This document shows, in pieces, positions 8,801-16,136 of a stretch of DNA of 41,963 nt. The stretch spans positions 1 to 41,963 of the forward strand of contig DIRC01000005.1 in the NCBI GenBank assembly GCA_002427465.1, given 5' to 3'. The translations under genes and the position numbers were made by a program. Source of the stretch: Clostridiales bacterium UBA5446. GTDB taxonomy: Bacteria > Bacillota > Clostridia > Oscillospirales > Oscillospiraceae. The notes below the pieces were generated by a model that saw only the letters and a program-made list of their open reading frames with translations, did no database searches and was not told the DNA's origin. Position 1 is the stretch's first letter; each line of letters opens with the position of its first letter.

Positions 8801-11800
8801 GTCCTGCATCCGGGCGTGGAGGCCCAGCCGGTGGAAGGCGGGGTGGTTGACATAATCTCTGGGGTTTGCCAGCATAGGCTCAAATTCAAGGATAAGACGG
8901 CCGGTAAAGCCGGTTTCGGACTTGATTTCCACAAGGCGCAGCTCGGCGATGTCGTTGGCGGAGACGGCGGTGGAGCAGCGGAAGGCAAGTCCTTCCTTCC
9001 GGCCGGATATCACTGCCGAGCTGCCGCTGAAGTGCCAGGCGGACGACAGCTCTTTGCCGCCGTGGCGGGGCAGCAGCCGTAATTCGGCGCTTTCGGCGGC
9101 GAGGGAAATGGTTATACCCGCGGGGCCGGAGAGGGGGCCGCGAGGCCCTCGGTATATCCCGACGCCGCCGGCACAGGCGAAGGAAAGGCCGGATTCGGTC
9201 AACATCACATCGTAGACCCCATTGGACAGGAGGCAGCATTCGGGATGCTCAAAATCCACGCCGTCACCCTGCTTTTCCCAGATTTCCGGGGAGGTGCGGG
9301 CCGGCTTTTCAGGCGGCTCTGTTCCCCGGCGGCGCAGGAGTATGCCGCCCACGGGAATTTTTTCTTCAACAAAGCCGCGATGGGCGGCCATGGCGGGATC
9401 GGACATGAAACGTTTTTGCATTATCCCGTCGCGCAGATAGTTGGTTACGGCGACCAGACTCATCCCCAGATGGTGGGACATGACGCAGCGGACGGTTTCT
9501 CCGCTGTCGAAGCGGCAGCGGGAGGGGGTGAAGTCCACGGCCTCCCAAAAACCGAAGCGGCCGAGAGCGCCGAGCTTTTCAAGCCGCCTGAGGTTCGATA
9601 TGGCGTTGACCGGTTCAATGACCAGGGCCAGGAAGGTACTGTAAGGCGATATGACCAGCTCGTCGTCCATCCCCCGCTTCAGAGCCAGGGCCGCGCAGCC
9701 GTGCGCCTTATAGCGATAGGAAAGCGCCGGATCAAGGGAGAAAAAGGCGCTTTCCGAAGTTCCCCAGGGCAGCTTGCCCTTTACGCGGCGGCGCTGGACG
9801 TGCATACAGAACTTTGCGCTCTCCCAGAGAAGGGATTCCCGGCAGAGGGGCAGGAAAAGTTCCGGCATCAGATATTCAAACATGGTGCCCGTCCAGCTTG
9901 CCATCCCCCTGTAGCCGTCCTTCTGCACCATGGCGCGGCTGAGCTGCCGCCAGTGGCGGCGGGGCGCGTCGCCCTTGGCGACGGCCACGTAGCCCGTCAG
10001 ACGCGCCTCGCTGGCCATAAGGTCGTACCAGCCCTTGGAGGGGGCGTTTGAGGACAGGTCGTAGCCGATGAGAAAAAGACGGCGGGTTTCATCGTAAAGG
10101 GGGGTGAAATCCATGGCGTCAAACAGGGCGTCGGCCCGCCGGGCCAGATCCGGACGGCCATATTCGTTCATGCCGCCCCGGAAGGCGATGAGGCAGGCGG
10201 CCAGGTTGCCGCTGTCCACGGTGGAGATATATTTGGGGGAAAGTCCCTGCAGCGTGCGTGTATCGTACCAGTTGAAAAGGTGGCCGTGCCACTTGGGCAG
10301 GGCTTCGACGGTGGTCAGCATGCGTTCAATCAGCCGCATGACGCCGCCCTGCTCGGCGATGCCCAGGTCAAGGGCGGCAATGGCCGAGACGAGAGCCAGG
10401 CCGATGTTGGTGGGAGAAGTTCGGCGGGCCACGCCCAGGGGCGGCTGTTCCTGCCAGTTGTCCGGCGGCAGGAAATGGTCGGATTCGGTGCAAAACGTTT
10501 CAAAGTATTGCCACATCTCCCGGGAGCGCGCGATCAGATACTGCTGATCCTGTTCGGGAACCGGTCCCGGTCCCGGCGCGCGCCTGCCCAGGGAGAGGGC
10601 AAAAAGGGGGGAGAACAGCCAGATGATTCCCGCCGCACGGCCGATGATGGCAGTGGAGAGCAGCAATGCGGCCGCGCCGGAAAAACCGGCGAACCACATG
10701 AAGGCATAATATGCGGCCGGGCCGTTTTTGCCGGAGGATTCCGACTGGGCGGCAGTCTGCCACGACAGCATACGCCTGTGGGAAATCACCATTCGCCAGA
10801 GGGAAGTCAGAATGGCTGAAGCGCAGACCCATGCGTCCACGGGCAGAAGGATAAGCCGGACAAGGGTCTGGATCAGGGCGCCGCCCGCGCCGTGGATAAT
10901 GGTGCTGTGATAGCGGACATGGGCCTCATCCTCCGGACGCAGGGAGTATTCCGCCAGCGTCAGCAGAAGGCGGGAGGCGATGGCCAGAAGGGCCGCGGCG
11001 GCGGCGATGGCCGTTCCCCCCTCCGGCAGAAGAAAACCGGCAAAGATCGCCGCGAAGGTCATGGGGGACACAAGGCTTCGGCGCAGGCAGTCCAGCAGCT
11101 TCCAGCGGTCCACATCTGAAATGTATCTTCCGCGGCCCAGAATGAAAGGGCAGTTTTGCCAGTCGCCCCGGGTCCAGCGATGCATTCTGCGGTAATAGGA
11201 CAGGGGGGAGGCGGGAAAGCCGTCCATCAGCTCGGTGTCGTTCATATAGCCGCCGCGCAGGATCGCCCCCTCCACGGCGTCGTGTGAGAGGATCAGGTTT
11301 TCCGGAAGGTCGCCGGTGCAGTCAATAAGGGCCGCCGCATCAATGATGCCCTTGCCGGCAAAGCCGCCCCGCCCGAAAAGATCCATATACAGCTCGCCGC
11401 AGGAGGAGCCGTAGGGGTCGCAGCCGCCCTGTCCGGCGAAGAGCCTGGAAAACCCGCTTGCCGTGGCGGAGGACAGCTCTACGCCCATCCGCGGGTGGAT
11501 GATACCGAAGCCCGAGGTAACGGCGCGCTTTTTCGTATCGATCACCGGGGTGTTTAATGGGTGCAGCATGGCGCCGATCAATTCTTTTCCGGTTCCGGGC
11601 ATCAGCCGCGTATCCGCGTCCAGGGTCAGGATATAGCGGGCGCCGCCCAGCAGGGCGGGGTTTCCGGAAAGCACGTCCAGCCCGACGCCTTTCCCCTTGA
11701 TAAGGCGCGCAAGGGCCAGCAGAGCGCCGCGTTTGCGCTCAAAGCCCATCCAGATTTTATCGGTTTTATTATAGCTCCTCTGCCGGCAGAAAAGGAAAAA

Positions 11801-13063
11801 GCCTCCGCCGTATTTTTCATTCAGCCCGTCAATGGCATCCTTCGCGGCGGAGATGGCTTCCGGGTCTCCGGGCAGCGTTTTTTCCGGCCCCTCGGGCAGG
11901 TCGGCCAGCAGGCCGAAGAGCAGGTTTTTTCCGCAGTCGCGGTTTGCCAGCCTGAATTCCTCCAGACGGCAGGCCAGGGCTGGGCCGGACTTTGGGGAGG
12001 TCAGCAGCACCGAGACCACGCAGACGGTTTTGCCTTCGGGCGGCACGCCGTCCTTCAGGGCCATCCGCGGGATGCGGCGGGGCGGAACAAGCTTTGATAT
12101 AAAAAAATCCAGAATGTTCTTTACAAGCTCCGAGACGGGCAGAATAAGCAAAAAGGCCGCCGCCGCGCTGTTGGCGGCAAAACCGGCAAGTAGGGAAAAA
12201 AACAGTGTCAGCAGGATATTTGCGGAGATATACAGCCCGCCCCGGCGTTCTTTGGCGGGGTTTCCAAGGGGCTTTACGAAAAGCCAATAACCCACGTGCC
12301 GCCCCTGGCCGGCGCTGTTTTCCGACAGCTTCAGAACGTCACGGGCAAGCCGCTGCTCGTCGTGGCCGGTTGCCTGGGCGAGCCGGGTCACCCTGCGCCT
12401 GTAAAGATCCCGCGTGCGCTCGTCCATAAGCGGATAAATCCCCGCGGGGTCCTGCCTGAAAATTTTTTCAGTTAGGTCCACCCGCTCCAGCAGCTCGGAA
12501 AGATCCAGGTTTCCCAGCAGCCGGAGGGAAGTTATGATGGCCGCCAGTTCCTTGTCGCGCTTGTCCGGGCCGGCCGTACAAATATCGGCCACTTCCTTCA
12601 CCAGCGCCGCCTTGATGCCGGGAACCAGCAGCGAAAGCTCCGTCCGGGACAGGGGCAGGACGGTCTGGAACCCGGTGATGAAGGCTTCTATGCGCTCCGC
12701 CGTGATTTCTCCCATCCCGGAGCGGACGAGTGCGCCGCAGGCCTCCGTCAGCAGGGGGCCGTCGGATGTATTTCGCAGGCGTCCCGCGGCCTTCAGCTCC
12801 TCAATGGCGTATCTGCCCTCGCGCTGGACCAGATACCAGTTGTCCAGGAGCCATTCGGCGGCGCCCGGAACCTCGGACGCCGCCCGGTATTTACTTTCAA
12901 GCTGACTATGAATGCGGCCAATCCGCGCCAGGGCGGCGTTCAGCTCGCGGGCCGTGCGCTTTGCGGGCGCTTCCCCGGAAAGTTGCAGGCGGCGGGCCGT
13001 GCTCTCTCCGAAAGAAGGCAGCTTTTCGGGCTCTATATACAATCCGGAACCGGGACTGGTCAT
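5843..13063 (-). CDS. Cyclic beta-1,2-glucan synthase-like protein (GT84 - glycoamylase-like - GH94)
   Basis: Very large (2406 aa) membrane glycosyltransferase of the NdvB/ChvB/Cgs type, predicted to polymerise UDP-glucose into beta-1,2-glucan and cyclise it. Order of parts: a helical N-terminus; membrane helices near residues 280-335; a cytoplasmic GT84 domain with TLDADT near 480 and HRWTRGDWQ near 630; membrane helices near 665-860; a glycoamylase-like domain from about 880 (SPTNIGLALVSAI) to about 1260, the part assigned to transglycosylation/cyclisation in this family; beta-rich linker domains; and a C-terminal GH94 phosphorylase-like domain with GGGDWNDGMDVVG near 2120, where the Asp of the WND motif is the expected acid catalyst. 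Brucella Cgs is near 2870 residues, so this one is somewhat short, but all the landmarks are present. The start has CGGAGG 7 bases upstream. The gene is transcribed alone, divergent from ylxM. Product chain length and cyclic nature are inferred. Confidence 0.93.
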   Translation of the reverse strand: MTSPGSGLYIEPEKLPSFGESTARRLQLSGEAPAKRTARELNAALARIGRIHSQLESKYRAASEVPGAAEWLLDNWYLVQREGRYAIEELKAAGRLRNTSDGPLLTEACGALVRSGMGEITAERIEAFITGFQTVLPLSRTELSLLVPGIKAALVKEVADICTAGPDKRDKELAAIITSLRLLGNLDLSELLERVDLTEKIFRQDPAGIYPLMDERTRDLYRRRVTRLAQATGHDEQRLARDVLKLSENSAGQGRHVGYWLFVKPLGNPAKERRGGLYISANILLTLFFSLLAGFAANSAAAAFLLILPVSELVKNILDFFISKLVPPRRIPRMALKDGVPPEGKTVCVVSVLLTSPKSGPALACRLEEFRLANRDCGKNLLFGLLADLPEGPEKTLPGDPEAISAAKDAIDGLNEKYGGGFFLFCRQRSYNKTDKIWMGFERKRGALLALARLIKGKGVGLDVLSGNPALLGGARYILTLDADTRLMPGTGKELIGAMLHPLNTPVIDTKKRAVTSGFGIIHPRMGVELSSATASGFSRLFAGQGGCDPYGSSCGELYMDLFGRGGFAGKGIIDAAALIDCTGDLPENLILSHDAVEGAILRGGYMNDTELMDGFPASPLSYYRRMHRWTRGDWQNCPFILGRGRYISDVDRWKLLDCLRRSLVSPMTFAAIFAGFLLPEGGTAIAAAAALLAIASRLLLTLAEYSLRPEDEAHVRYHSTIIHGAGGALIQTLVRLILLPVDAWVCASAILTSLWRMVISHRRMLSWQTAAQSESSGKNGPAAYYAFMWFAGFSGAAALLLSTAIIGRAAGIIWLFSPLFALSLGRRAPGPGPVPEQDQQYLIARSREMWQYFETFCTESDHFLPPDNWQEQPPLGVARRTSPTNIGLALVSAIAALDLGIAEQGGVMRLIERMLTTVEALPKWHGHLFNWYDTRTLQGLSPKYISTVDSGNLAACLIAFRGGMNEYGRPDLARRADALFDAMDFTPLYDETRRLFLIGYDLSSNAPSKGWYDLMASEARLTGYVAVAKGDAPRRHWRQLSRAMVQKDGYRGMASWTGTMFEYLMPELFLPLCRESLLWESAKFCMHVQRRRVKGKLPWGTSESAFFSLDPALSYRYKAHGCAALALKRGMDDELVISPYSTFLALVIEPVNAISNLRRLEKLGALGRFGFWEAVDFTPSRCRFDSGETVRCVMSHHLGMSLVAVTNYLRDGIMQKRFMSDPAMAAHRGFVEEKIPVGGILLRRRGTEPPEKPARTSPEIWEKQGDGVDFEHPECCLLSNGVYDVMLTESGLSFACAGGVGIYRGPRGPLSGPAGITISLAAESAELRLLPRHGGKELSSAWHFSGSSAVISGRKEGLAFRCSTAVSANDIAELRLVEIKSETGFTGRLILEFEPMLANPRDYVNHPAFHRLGLHARMQDGALLIRRLPRAGLPGAWLCLACDQPMTASANYGGAPLGWLSAPLVRASVPVTLPAGGVFAVRFALSFGASSENVFSAAQHTLGMGASDFADLSLACAALYGMTAKDAAAAMGMVSALAFARVRGPVTEGRDSLWRLGISGDLPIIAAEIGSDEQLPAARDLIRRHALLRTYGLKSDLIFLTKDGGDYLRTTSRAVSDALSKLGLESVYGASGGVYTVDSNQGAQAIGKNAAVMIDLSAPDQPRRHEAGKAFPPIPPVRTGGDVAHRWLPDGTFEFQVSRFLPPRAWSNLLAGRTFGFIATDAGTGNMWYQNARECRITPWLNDPYAASGPETLAVLHEGGRVSLFAAEDGYECRVSFGFGTAVWEKNIGGAMVKTTAFLPMDLAARVLIVEGAPSEVYWRAELLLSGDDRDAKTVITDYSNNTFTALNARSPYPEEAFTAVFSAPPSGVTCDLAAWQRGETNGACGAGLLPCFGAVIPRADTLVIVCGCSDLENLRALAEPESAMAALRRVREYWAGLTGRLRIRTPDPELDRYMNGWAAYQSVACRLLGRCSVYQSGGAFGFRDQLQDAVNMIMIDPAFARRRIIDACAHQYQEGDVMHWWHPQHGGDKGVRTRCSDDLLWLPWAVCEYVEKTGDEALLSETAHYLVSPLLGRDEQSRYESPGVSQTCESVLLHASRALAMAVSRGTGDHGLLLIGGGDWNDGMDVVGEKGRGESVWLTWFLVHTSRRFAQLLEKQGRKDEAAAALSAALRFGRAADRAWDGDWYLRGYYDDGSPLGARDSKGCQIDSIAQSWSVFCAESSRGRRSKALDSALSILFDRADGPVRLFTPPFGDGTENPGYIKSYGPGFRENGGQYTHGAIWLASACLREGRTEDGYALLRALLPRSGAAYGAEPFVLAADVYANPDRYGEAGWSWYTGSSAWYFRVVAEDLLGLRLSGGKLSASPRIPEGWSGFEAVWTDGSGIEHTVKAGGGDSPENGREIHK

Positions 13064-13081
13064 GTTGAAACCTCCGATACT

Positions 13082-13106
13082 TGTGGATAAAGCATATTTT
13101 TCCCAC
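13082..13106. promoter_or_regulatory. Inverted repeat with a perfect DnaA-box match between divergent genes
   Basis: TGTGGATAA at 13082-13090 is an exact match (reverse strand TTATCCACA) to the DnaA-box consensus. The right arm TTTTCCCACA ending at 13106 makes an imperfect inverted repeat of the form TGTGGRWAAA...TTTTYCCACA. It lies about 20 bases upstream of the glucan synthase start and 35 bases upstream of the ylxM -35 box, so it could be a DnaA site or an operator for another regulator. The match could also be chance. Confidence 0.3.
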
Positions 13107-13139
13107 AGCGGCGAAGGATATACTGTTTTTCAGAAAGAC

Positions 13140-13168
13140 TTGACATTATGGCTGTATCCGGATATAAT
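13140..13168 (+). promoter_or_regulatory. Consensus sigma-A promoter of the ylxM-ffh operon
   Basis: A perfect TTGACA (13140-13145) and a perfect TATAAT (13163-13168) are separated by exactly 17 bases. Transcription should begin near 13175, about 40 bases before the ylxM GTG. Confidence 0.93.
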
Positions 13169-13215
13169 CATCACGGCTGTAAAGGAACAATGGTTTACAC
13201 CAAGGAGGTGGAACC

Positions 13216-13566
13216 GTGGCGGATGATACCGTTTTTCGTACGATGCTGTTCGATTTTTATGGCGAACTGCTTACGGAAAAGCAGCGCGAATACTTCGATC
13301 TTCACTGCAACAGCGATCTGTCTCTGGCGGAAATCGCCGAGCAGACCGGCATATCGCGCCAGGGTGTGTGGGATATTATTAAGCGTGCCGAGGGCACCCT
13401 GCGCGGGATCGAGGAAAAGACCGGGCTCATGCGCAGGTTCAGTGAGCGCCGGGACGCAATCCTGGAGATCGAAAGCGATCTGAAGACCCTGTGCCGGATC
13501 ACGGAAGGGCAAGCGCGGGATCTGGCGGAGACGGCGCTTGCGAAACTTAAACTGCTGGAGGATTAA
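13216..13566 (+). CDS. ylxM: YlxM family helix-turn-helix protein (SRP-associated)
   Basis: Small 116-residue protein with a sigma-70 region 4-like helix-turn-helix (LSLAEIAEQTGISRQGVWDI, residues 35-54) and a helical C-terminus. The YlxM/p13 family is found in Gram-positive bacteria next to ffh and is linked to signal recognition particle function. Translation starts at GTG 13216, which follows AAGGAGGTG at ideal spacing. The stop codon is 2 bases before the ffh start, and the ffh ribosome binding site lies inside this gene, so the two are coupled. It is the first gene of the ribosome/targeting operon. Confidence 0.95.
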   Translation: MADDTVFRTMLFDFYGELLTEKQREYFDLHCNSDLSLAEIAEQTGISRQGVWDIIKRAEGTLRGIEEKTGLMRRFSERRDAILEIESDLKTLCRITEGQARDLAETALAKLKLLED

Positions 13567-13568
13567 AG

Positions 13569-14915
13569 ATGGCGTTTGAGAGCCTTTCCGAAAAACTGAA
13601 TGCCGCCTTCAGGAAGCTGCGCGGCAAGGGCCGCCTCTCGGAGGCGGACGTGAAAGAGGCAATGCGCGAGGTGCGCCTGGCTCTGCTGGAGGCCGACGTG
13701 AGCTACAAGGTCGTCAAAGATTTTGTAAAAGCCGTTACCGTCCGTGCCTGCGGGGCGGATGTTCTGGAGAGCCTGTCGCCGGCCCAGATGGTGATTAAGA
13801 TTGTCAACGAGGAGTTGCGCGCCCTTATGGGCGGCGAGAACCGGAAGCTGAACATCTCCTCGAAATCCCCCAGCGTCTGCATGCTCGTGGGCCTTCAGGG
13901 CGCGGGTAAAACCACCAACGGCGCGAAGCTGGCGGCATATATGAAAAAGCAGGGAAAGCGCCCCCTTCTGGCCGCCTGCGACGTTTACCGTCCCGCGGCG
14001 ATCAAACAGCTGGAAACCGTGGGCGCCCAGTTGGATATCCCTGTTTTCCAGATGGGGCAGAGCAGCCCGGTGGAGATCGCCAAGGCCGCCATAGCCCATG
14101 CAAAAAAGCACGGCAACGACCTGGTGTTTCTGGATACCGCAGGCCGCCTGCATATCGACGAGGCGCTGATGACTGAGCTGATCGAGATCAAGGCTGCGAC
14201 GGAGCCCGCGGAGATTCTGCTGGTTGTGGACGCCATGACCGGTCAGGACGCGGTGAACGCCGCCACCGCCTTTAACGATGCGCTGAATATCACGGGCGTG
14301 ATGCTCACCAAGCTGGACGGCGACGCCAGGGGCGGCGCGGCTCTTTCCGTAACGGCCGTCACCGGCAAGCCGGTAAAATACGCGGGAATCGGCGAAAAGC
14401 TGGATCAGATCGAGCCGTTCCATCCCGACCGTATGGCCGGCCGCATCCTCGGAATGGGCGACGTCCTCACACTTATTGAAAAAGCCGAACAGAGCTTTGA
14501 TGAAAAAAAGGCCGCCGAAATGGCGGAAAGGCTGCGGCACAATAAATTTACCCTGTCCGATTATTACGAGCAGCTGGTATCCCTGAAGGGGATGGGCTCC
14601 ATGGAGGATCTGGCGGGAATGATTCCGGGGATGGACGCAAAGGCGCTCAAGGGCGCGTCCTTCGATGAAAAGGCCCTGTCCCGGACCGAGGCGATTATCC
14701 TTTCCATGACGACCAGAGAGCGGGATAATCCCGGAGTTCTCAACAGCTCCAGGAAAAAGCGAATCGCCGCGGGAAGCGGGACCAGCGTAGTGGACATTAA
14801 CCGGCTCCTCAAGCAGTACGACATGATGCAGCAGATGGTCAGGCAGATGGCCGGCAGCGGCAAAAGGATGAAAAAATTCGGGAAAATGGGAGCCATACCC
14901 GGACTCGGCTTTTAA
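13569..14915 (+). CDS. ffh: Signal recognition particle GTPase Ffh (SRP54)
   Basis: Protein component of the signal recognition particle, which delivers ribosomes making membrane and secreted proteins to FtsY. The 448 residues show the N domain, then the GTPase G domain with GLQGAGKTT near residue 108, the DVYRPAA insertion-box motif, DTAGR near 190 and TKLDGDARGG near 247, and a methionine-rich M domain (EQLVSLKGMG..., MMQQMVRQMAGSGKRM) that binds SRP RNA and signal peptides. It ends with GLGF, a common Ffh C-terminus. It is translationally coupled to ylxM. No SRP RNA gene or ftsY lies in this window. Confidence 0.98.
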   Translation: MAFESLSEKLNAAFRKLRGKGRLSEADVKEAMREVRLALLEADVSYKVVKDFVKAVTVRACGADVLESLSPAQMVIKIVNEELRALMGGENRKLNISSKSPSVCMLVGLQGAGKTTNGAKLAAYMKKQGKRPLLAACDVYRPAAIKQLETVGAQLDIPVFQMGQSSPVEIAKAAIAHAKKHGNDLVFLDTAGRLHIDEALMTELIEIKAATEPAEILLVVDAMTGQDAVNAATAFNDALNITGVMLTKLDGDARGGAALSVTAVTGKPVKYAGIGEKLDQIEPFHPDRMAGRILGMGDVLTLIEKAEQSFDEKKAAEMAERLRHNKFTLSDYYEQLVSLKGMGSMEDLAGMIPGMDAKALKGASFDEKALSRTEAIILSMTTRERDNPGVLNSSRKKRIAAGSGTSVVDINRLLKQYDMMQQMVRQMAGSGKRMKKFGKMGAIPGLGF

Positions 14916-14977
14916 CGCAAGGGGAAAAACGCCCCGGGCGCTAAACATACAATCGATAAACATGGAGGTGAAAATAC

Positions 14978-15214
14978 ATGGTAAAGATCAGACTTCGCAG
15001 AATGGGCGCAAAGAAAAATCCTTTTTACAGGATCGTCGTCGCCGATTCCCGCACTTCGCGCGACGGCAGGTTTATTGAGGAGATCGGCACCTACGATCCC
15101 CTGGCCGACAGCGATAAGCTCAAGGTTGACCTGGATCGCGCAAAATACTGGGTCGCCAACGGCGCACAGCCAACCGATACCGTCAGAGCCCTGCTGAAGA
15201 AGGCGGAAGCTTAA
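14978..15214 (+). CDS. rpsP: 30S ribosomal protein S16
   Basis: Compact 78-residue S16, beginning MVKIRLRRMGAKKNPFYRIV and containing the DSRTSRDGRFIEEIG signature. It binds 16S rRNA during early 30S assembly. A strong GGAGGTG lies 9 bases before the ATG. It is the third gene of the operon, 62 bases after ffh, the usual Firmicutes order. Confidence 0.98.
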   Translation: MVKIRLRRMGAKKNPFYRIVVADSRTSRDGRFIEEIGTYDPLADSDKLKVDLDRAKYWVANGAQPTDTVRALLKKAEA

Positions 15215-15243
15215 GCGCGGCAGCATAAATAAGGAGCATCCGG

Positions 15244-15474
15244 ATGAAAGAACTACTGACCTATATTGTACAGAGCCTCGTCGAAAAGCCCGACGAAGTC
15301 TCGGTGACCGAGCGCGCCGGCTCCGGAGAGACCGCTTTTGAAGTGAGGGTCTCCGAATCCGATATGGGCAAGGTCATAGGCCGTCAGGGCAGGATAGTCA
15401 AGGAAATCCGTATCCTGATGAAGGCCGTTGCCCAGAGAAAGGGCAAGAAGGTTTCGGTCGAAATCCTCGACTGA
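15244..15474 (+). CDS. khpA: KH-domain RNA-binding protein KhpA (YlqC)
   Basis: A 76-residue single type II KH domain with the GxxG RNA-binding loop seen as IGRQGR (around residue 45). KhpA partners with KhpB/Jag in Gram-positive bacteria and influences cell division and elongation through RNA binding. AAGGAG lies 7 bases before the ATG. The gap after rpsP is 29 bases and the order rpsP-khpA-rimM-trmD is conserved in Firmicutes. Confidence 0.96.
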   Translation: MKELLTYIVQSLVEKPDEVSVTERAGSGETAFEVRVSESDMGKVIGRQGRIVKEIRILMKAVAQRKGKKVSVEILD

Positions 15475-15480
15475 TTTTGT

Positions 15481-15503
15481 CCAAGGGGGGTTTTCCCCCT
15501 TGG
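15481..15503 (+). other. Strong RNA hairpin just after khpA
   Basis: CCAAGGGGG pairs perfectly with CCCCCTTGG around a short GTTTT loop (9 bp stem), beginning 6 bases after the khpA stop codon. No T run follows, so it is not a classic terminator; it may protect the 3' end of an upstream message or act with the next structure. Confidence 0.6.
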
Positions 15504-15533
15504 TGCTCTGTCTGCGTTGAAAGGATCGGCTTT

Positions 15534-15653
15534 ATGCCGCGGGCTGCCGTGAAATGCTATTGGCGGAGGGAATCCCCGCCGTTTTTAGTAATGACAGGCA
15601 GCGGGGCGGGCTTTGCCGCCCGCGGAACACAAATGCCGTTGGTGGTGCCATGA
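15534..15653 (+). CDS. Candidate small ORF (39 aa) coupled to rimM
   Basis: An ATG at 15534 preceded by GAAAGGAT at 8 bases (a good ribosome binding site) opens a 39-codon frame whose TGA overlaps the rimM ATG as ATGA. The protein (start MPRAAVKCYW) resembles nothing I know and has no clear domain. The rimM start itself has only a weak GGTGG upstream, so this frame could deliver ribosomes to rimM. The case for translation rests on the ribosome binding site and the overlap. The frame also crosses two hairpins, so it could equally be a non-coding leader. Confidence 0.4.
   Translation: MPRAAVKCYWRRESPPFLVMTGSGAGFAARGTQMPLVVP
15562..15586 (+). terminator. Possible weak intrinsic terminator/attenuator between khpA and rimM
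   Basis: GGCGG pairs with CCGCC, with two more G-C pairs above a one-base bulge and a GAAT loop, followed at once by GTTTTTA. Another GC-rich hairpin (GGGCGG / CCGCCC, near 15604-15621) follows. The structure lies within an operon that is normally read through, so partial termination or attenuation is more likely than a full stop. Confidence 0.4.
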
Positions 15654-16135
15654 AAGAGAAGTTCATCGAGGCCGGGGAGATTGTCAATACCCATGGTGTC
15701 AGGGGAGAAGTAAGCATATTCCCCTGGACAGACTCGGCCGAGTTTTTACGACGCTTTAAAACACTGTATATTGATGAAAAACCCATGACGGTGACAGCCT
15801 CACGGATTCATAAGAACAGGCTTCTTGTGCATCTGGAGGGTGTGGCGGACGTGAGCGAAGCCATGCGGCTGAAAGGGAAGGTCGTCAAGATAGACCGGCA
15901 GGACGCTCGCCTGCCTGAAGGCGCCTATTTCCTCCAGGATCTTATGGGTGCCCGCGTGCTCGGGGAAGACGGCGCGGAGATTGGTGTGCTTACGGAGATT
16001 ATCGAGACTCCTGCAAATCAGATTTATGTTGTCCGGGGTGCGGCGGAGCACCTGATACCGGCTGTCCCCGAATTTATTATGTCAACCGATGCAGACACGG
16101 GGACAATCATCGTGCGGCTGATCGAAGGAATGTGA
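15650..16135 (+). CDS. rimM: Ribosome maturation factor RimM
   Basis: A 161-residue 16S rRNA processing and 30S assembly factor that binds S19. The N-terminal RimM barrel begins MKEKFIEAGEIVNTHGVRGEV, the family hallmark, and the C-terminal PRC-barrel contains the conserved LPEGAYFLQDLMGARV segment and ends with PAVPEFIMSTD. The start at 15650 gives the normal length; the frame stays open for 32 codons upstream, but those residues are not RimM-like. It overlaps the preceding small ORF by ATGA and is separated from trmD by one base. Confidence 0.96.
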   Translation: MKEKFIEAGEIVNTHGVRGEVSIFPWTDSAEFLRRFKTLYIDEKPMTVTASRIHKNRLLVHLEGVADVSEAMRLKGKVVKIDRQDARLPEGAYFLQDLMGARVLGEDGAEIGVLTEIIETPANQIYVVRGAAEHLIPAVPEFIMSTDADTGTIIVRLIEGM

Positions 16136-16136
16136 G

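Noticed and set aside
15554..15649. N-terminal extension of RimM by 32 residues
   Set aside because: The extra residues are unlike RimM, and the protein from 15650 has the normal length and N-terminal motif.
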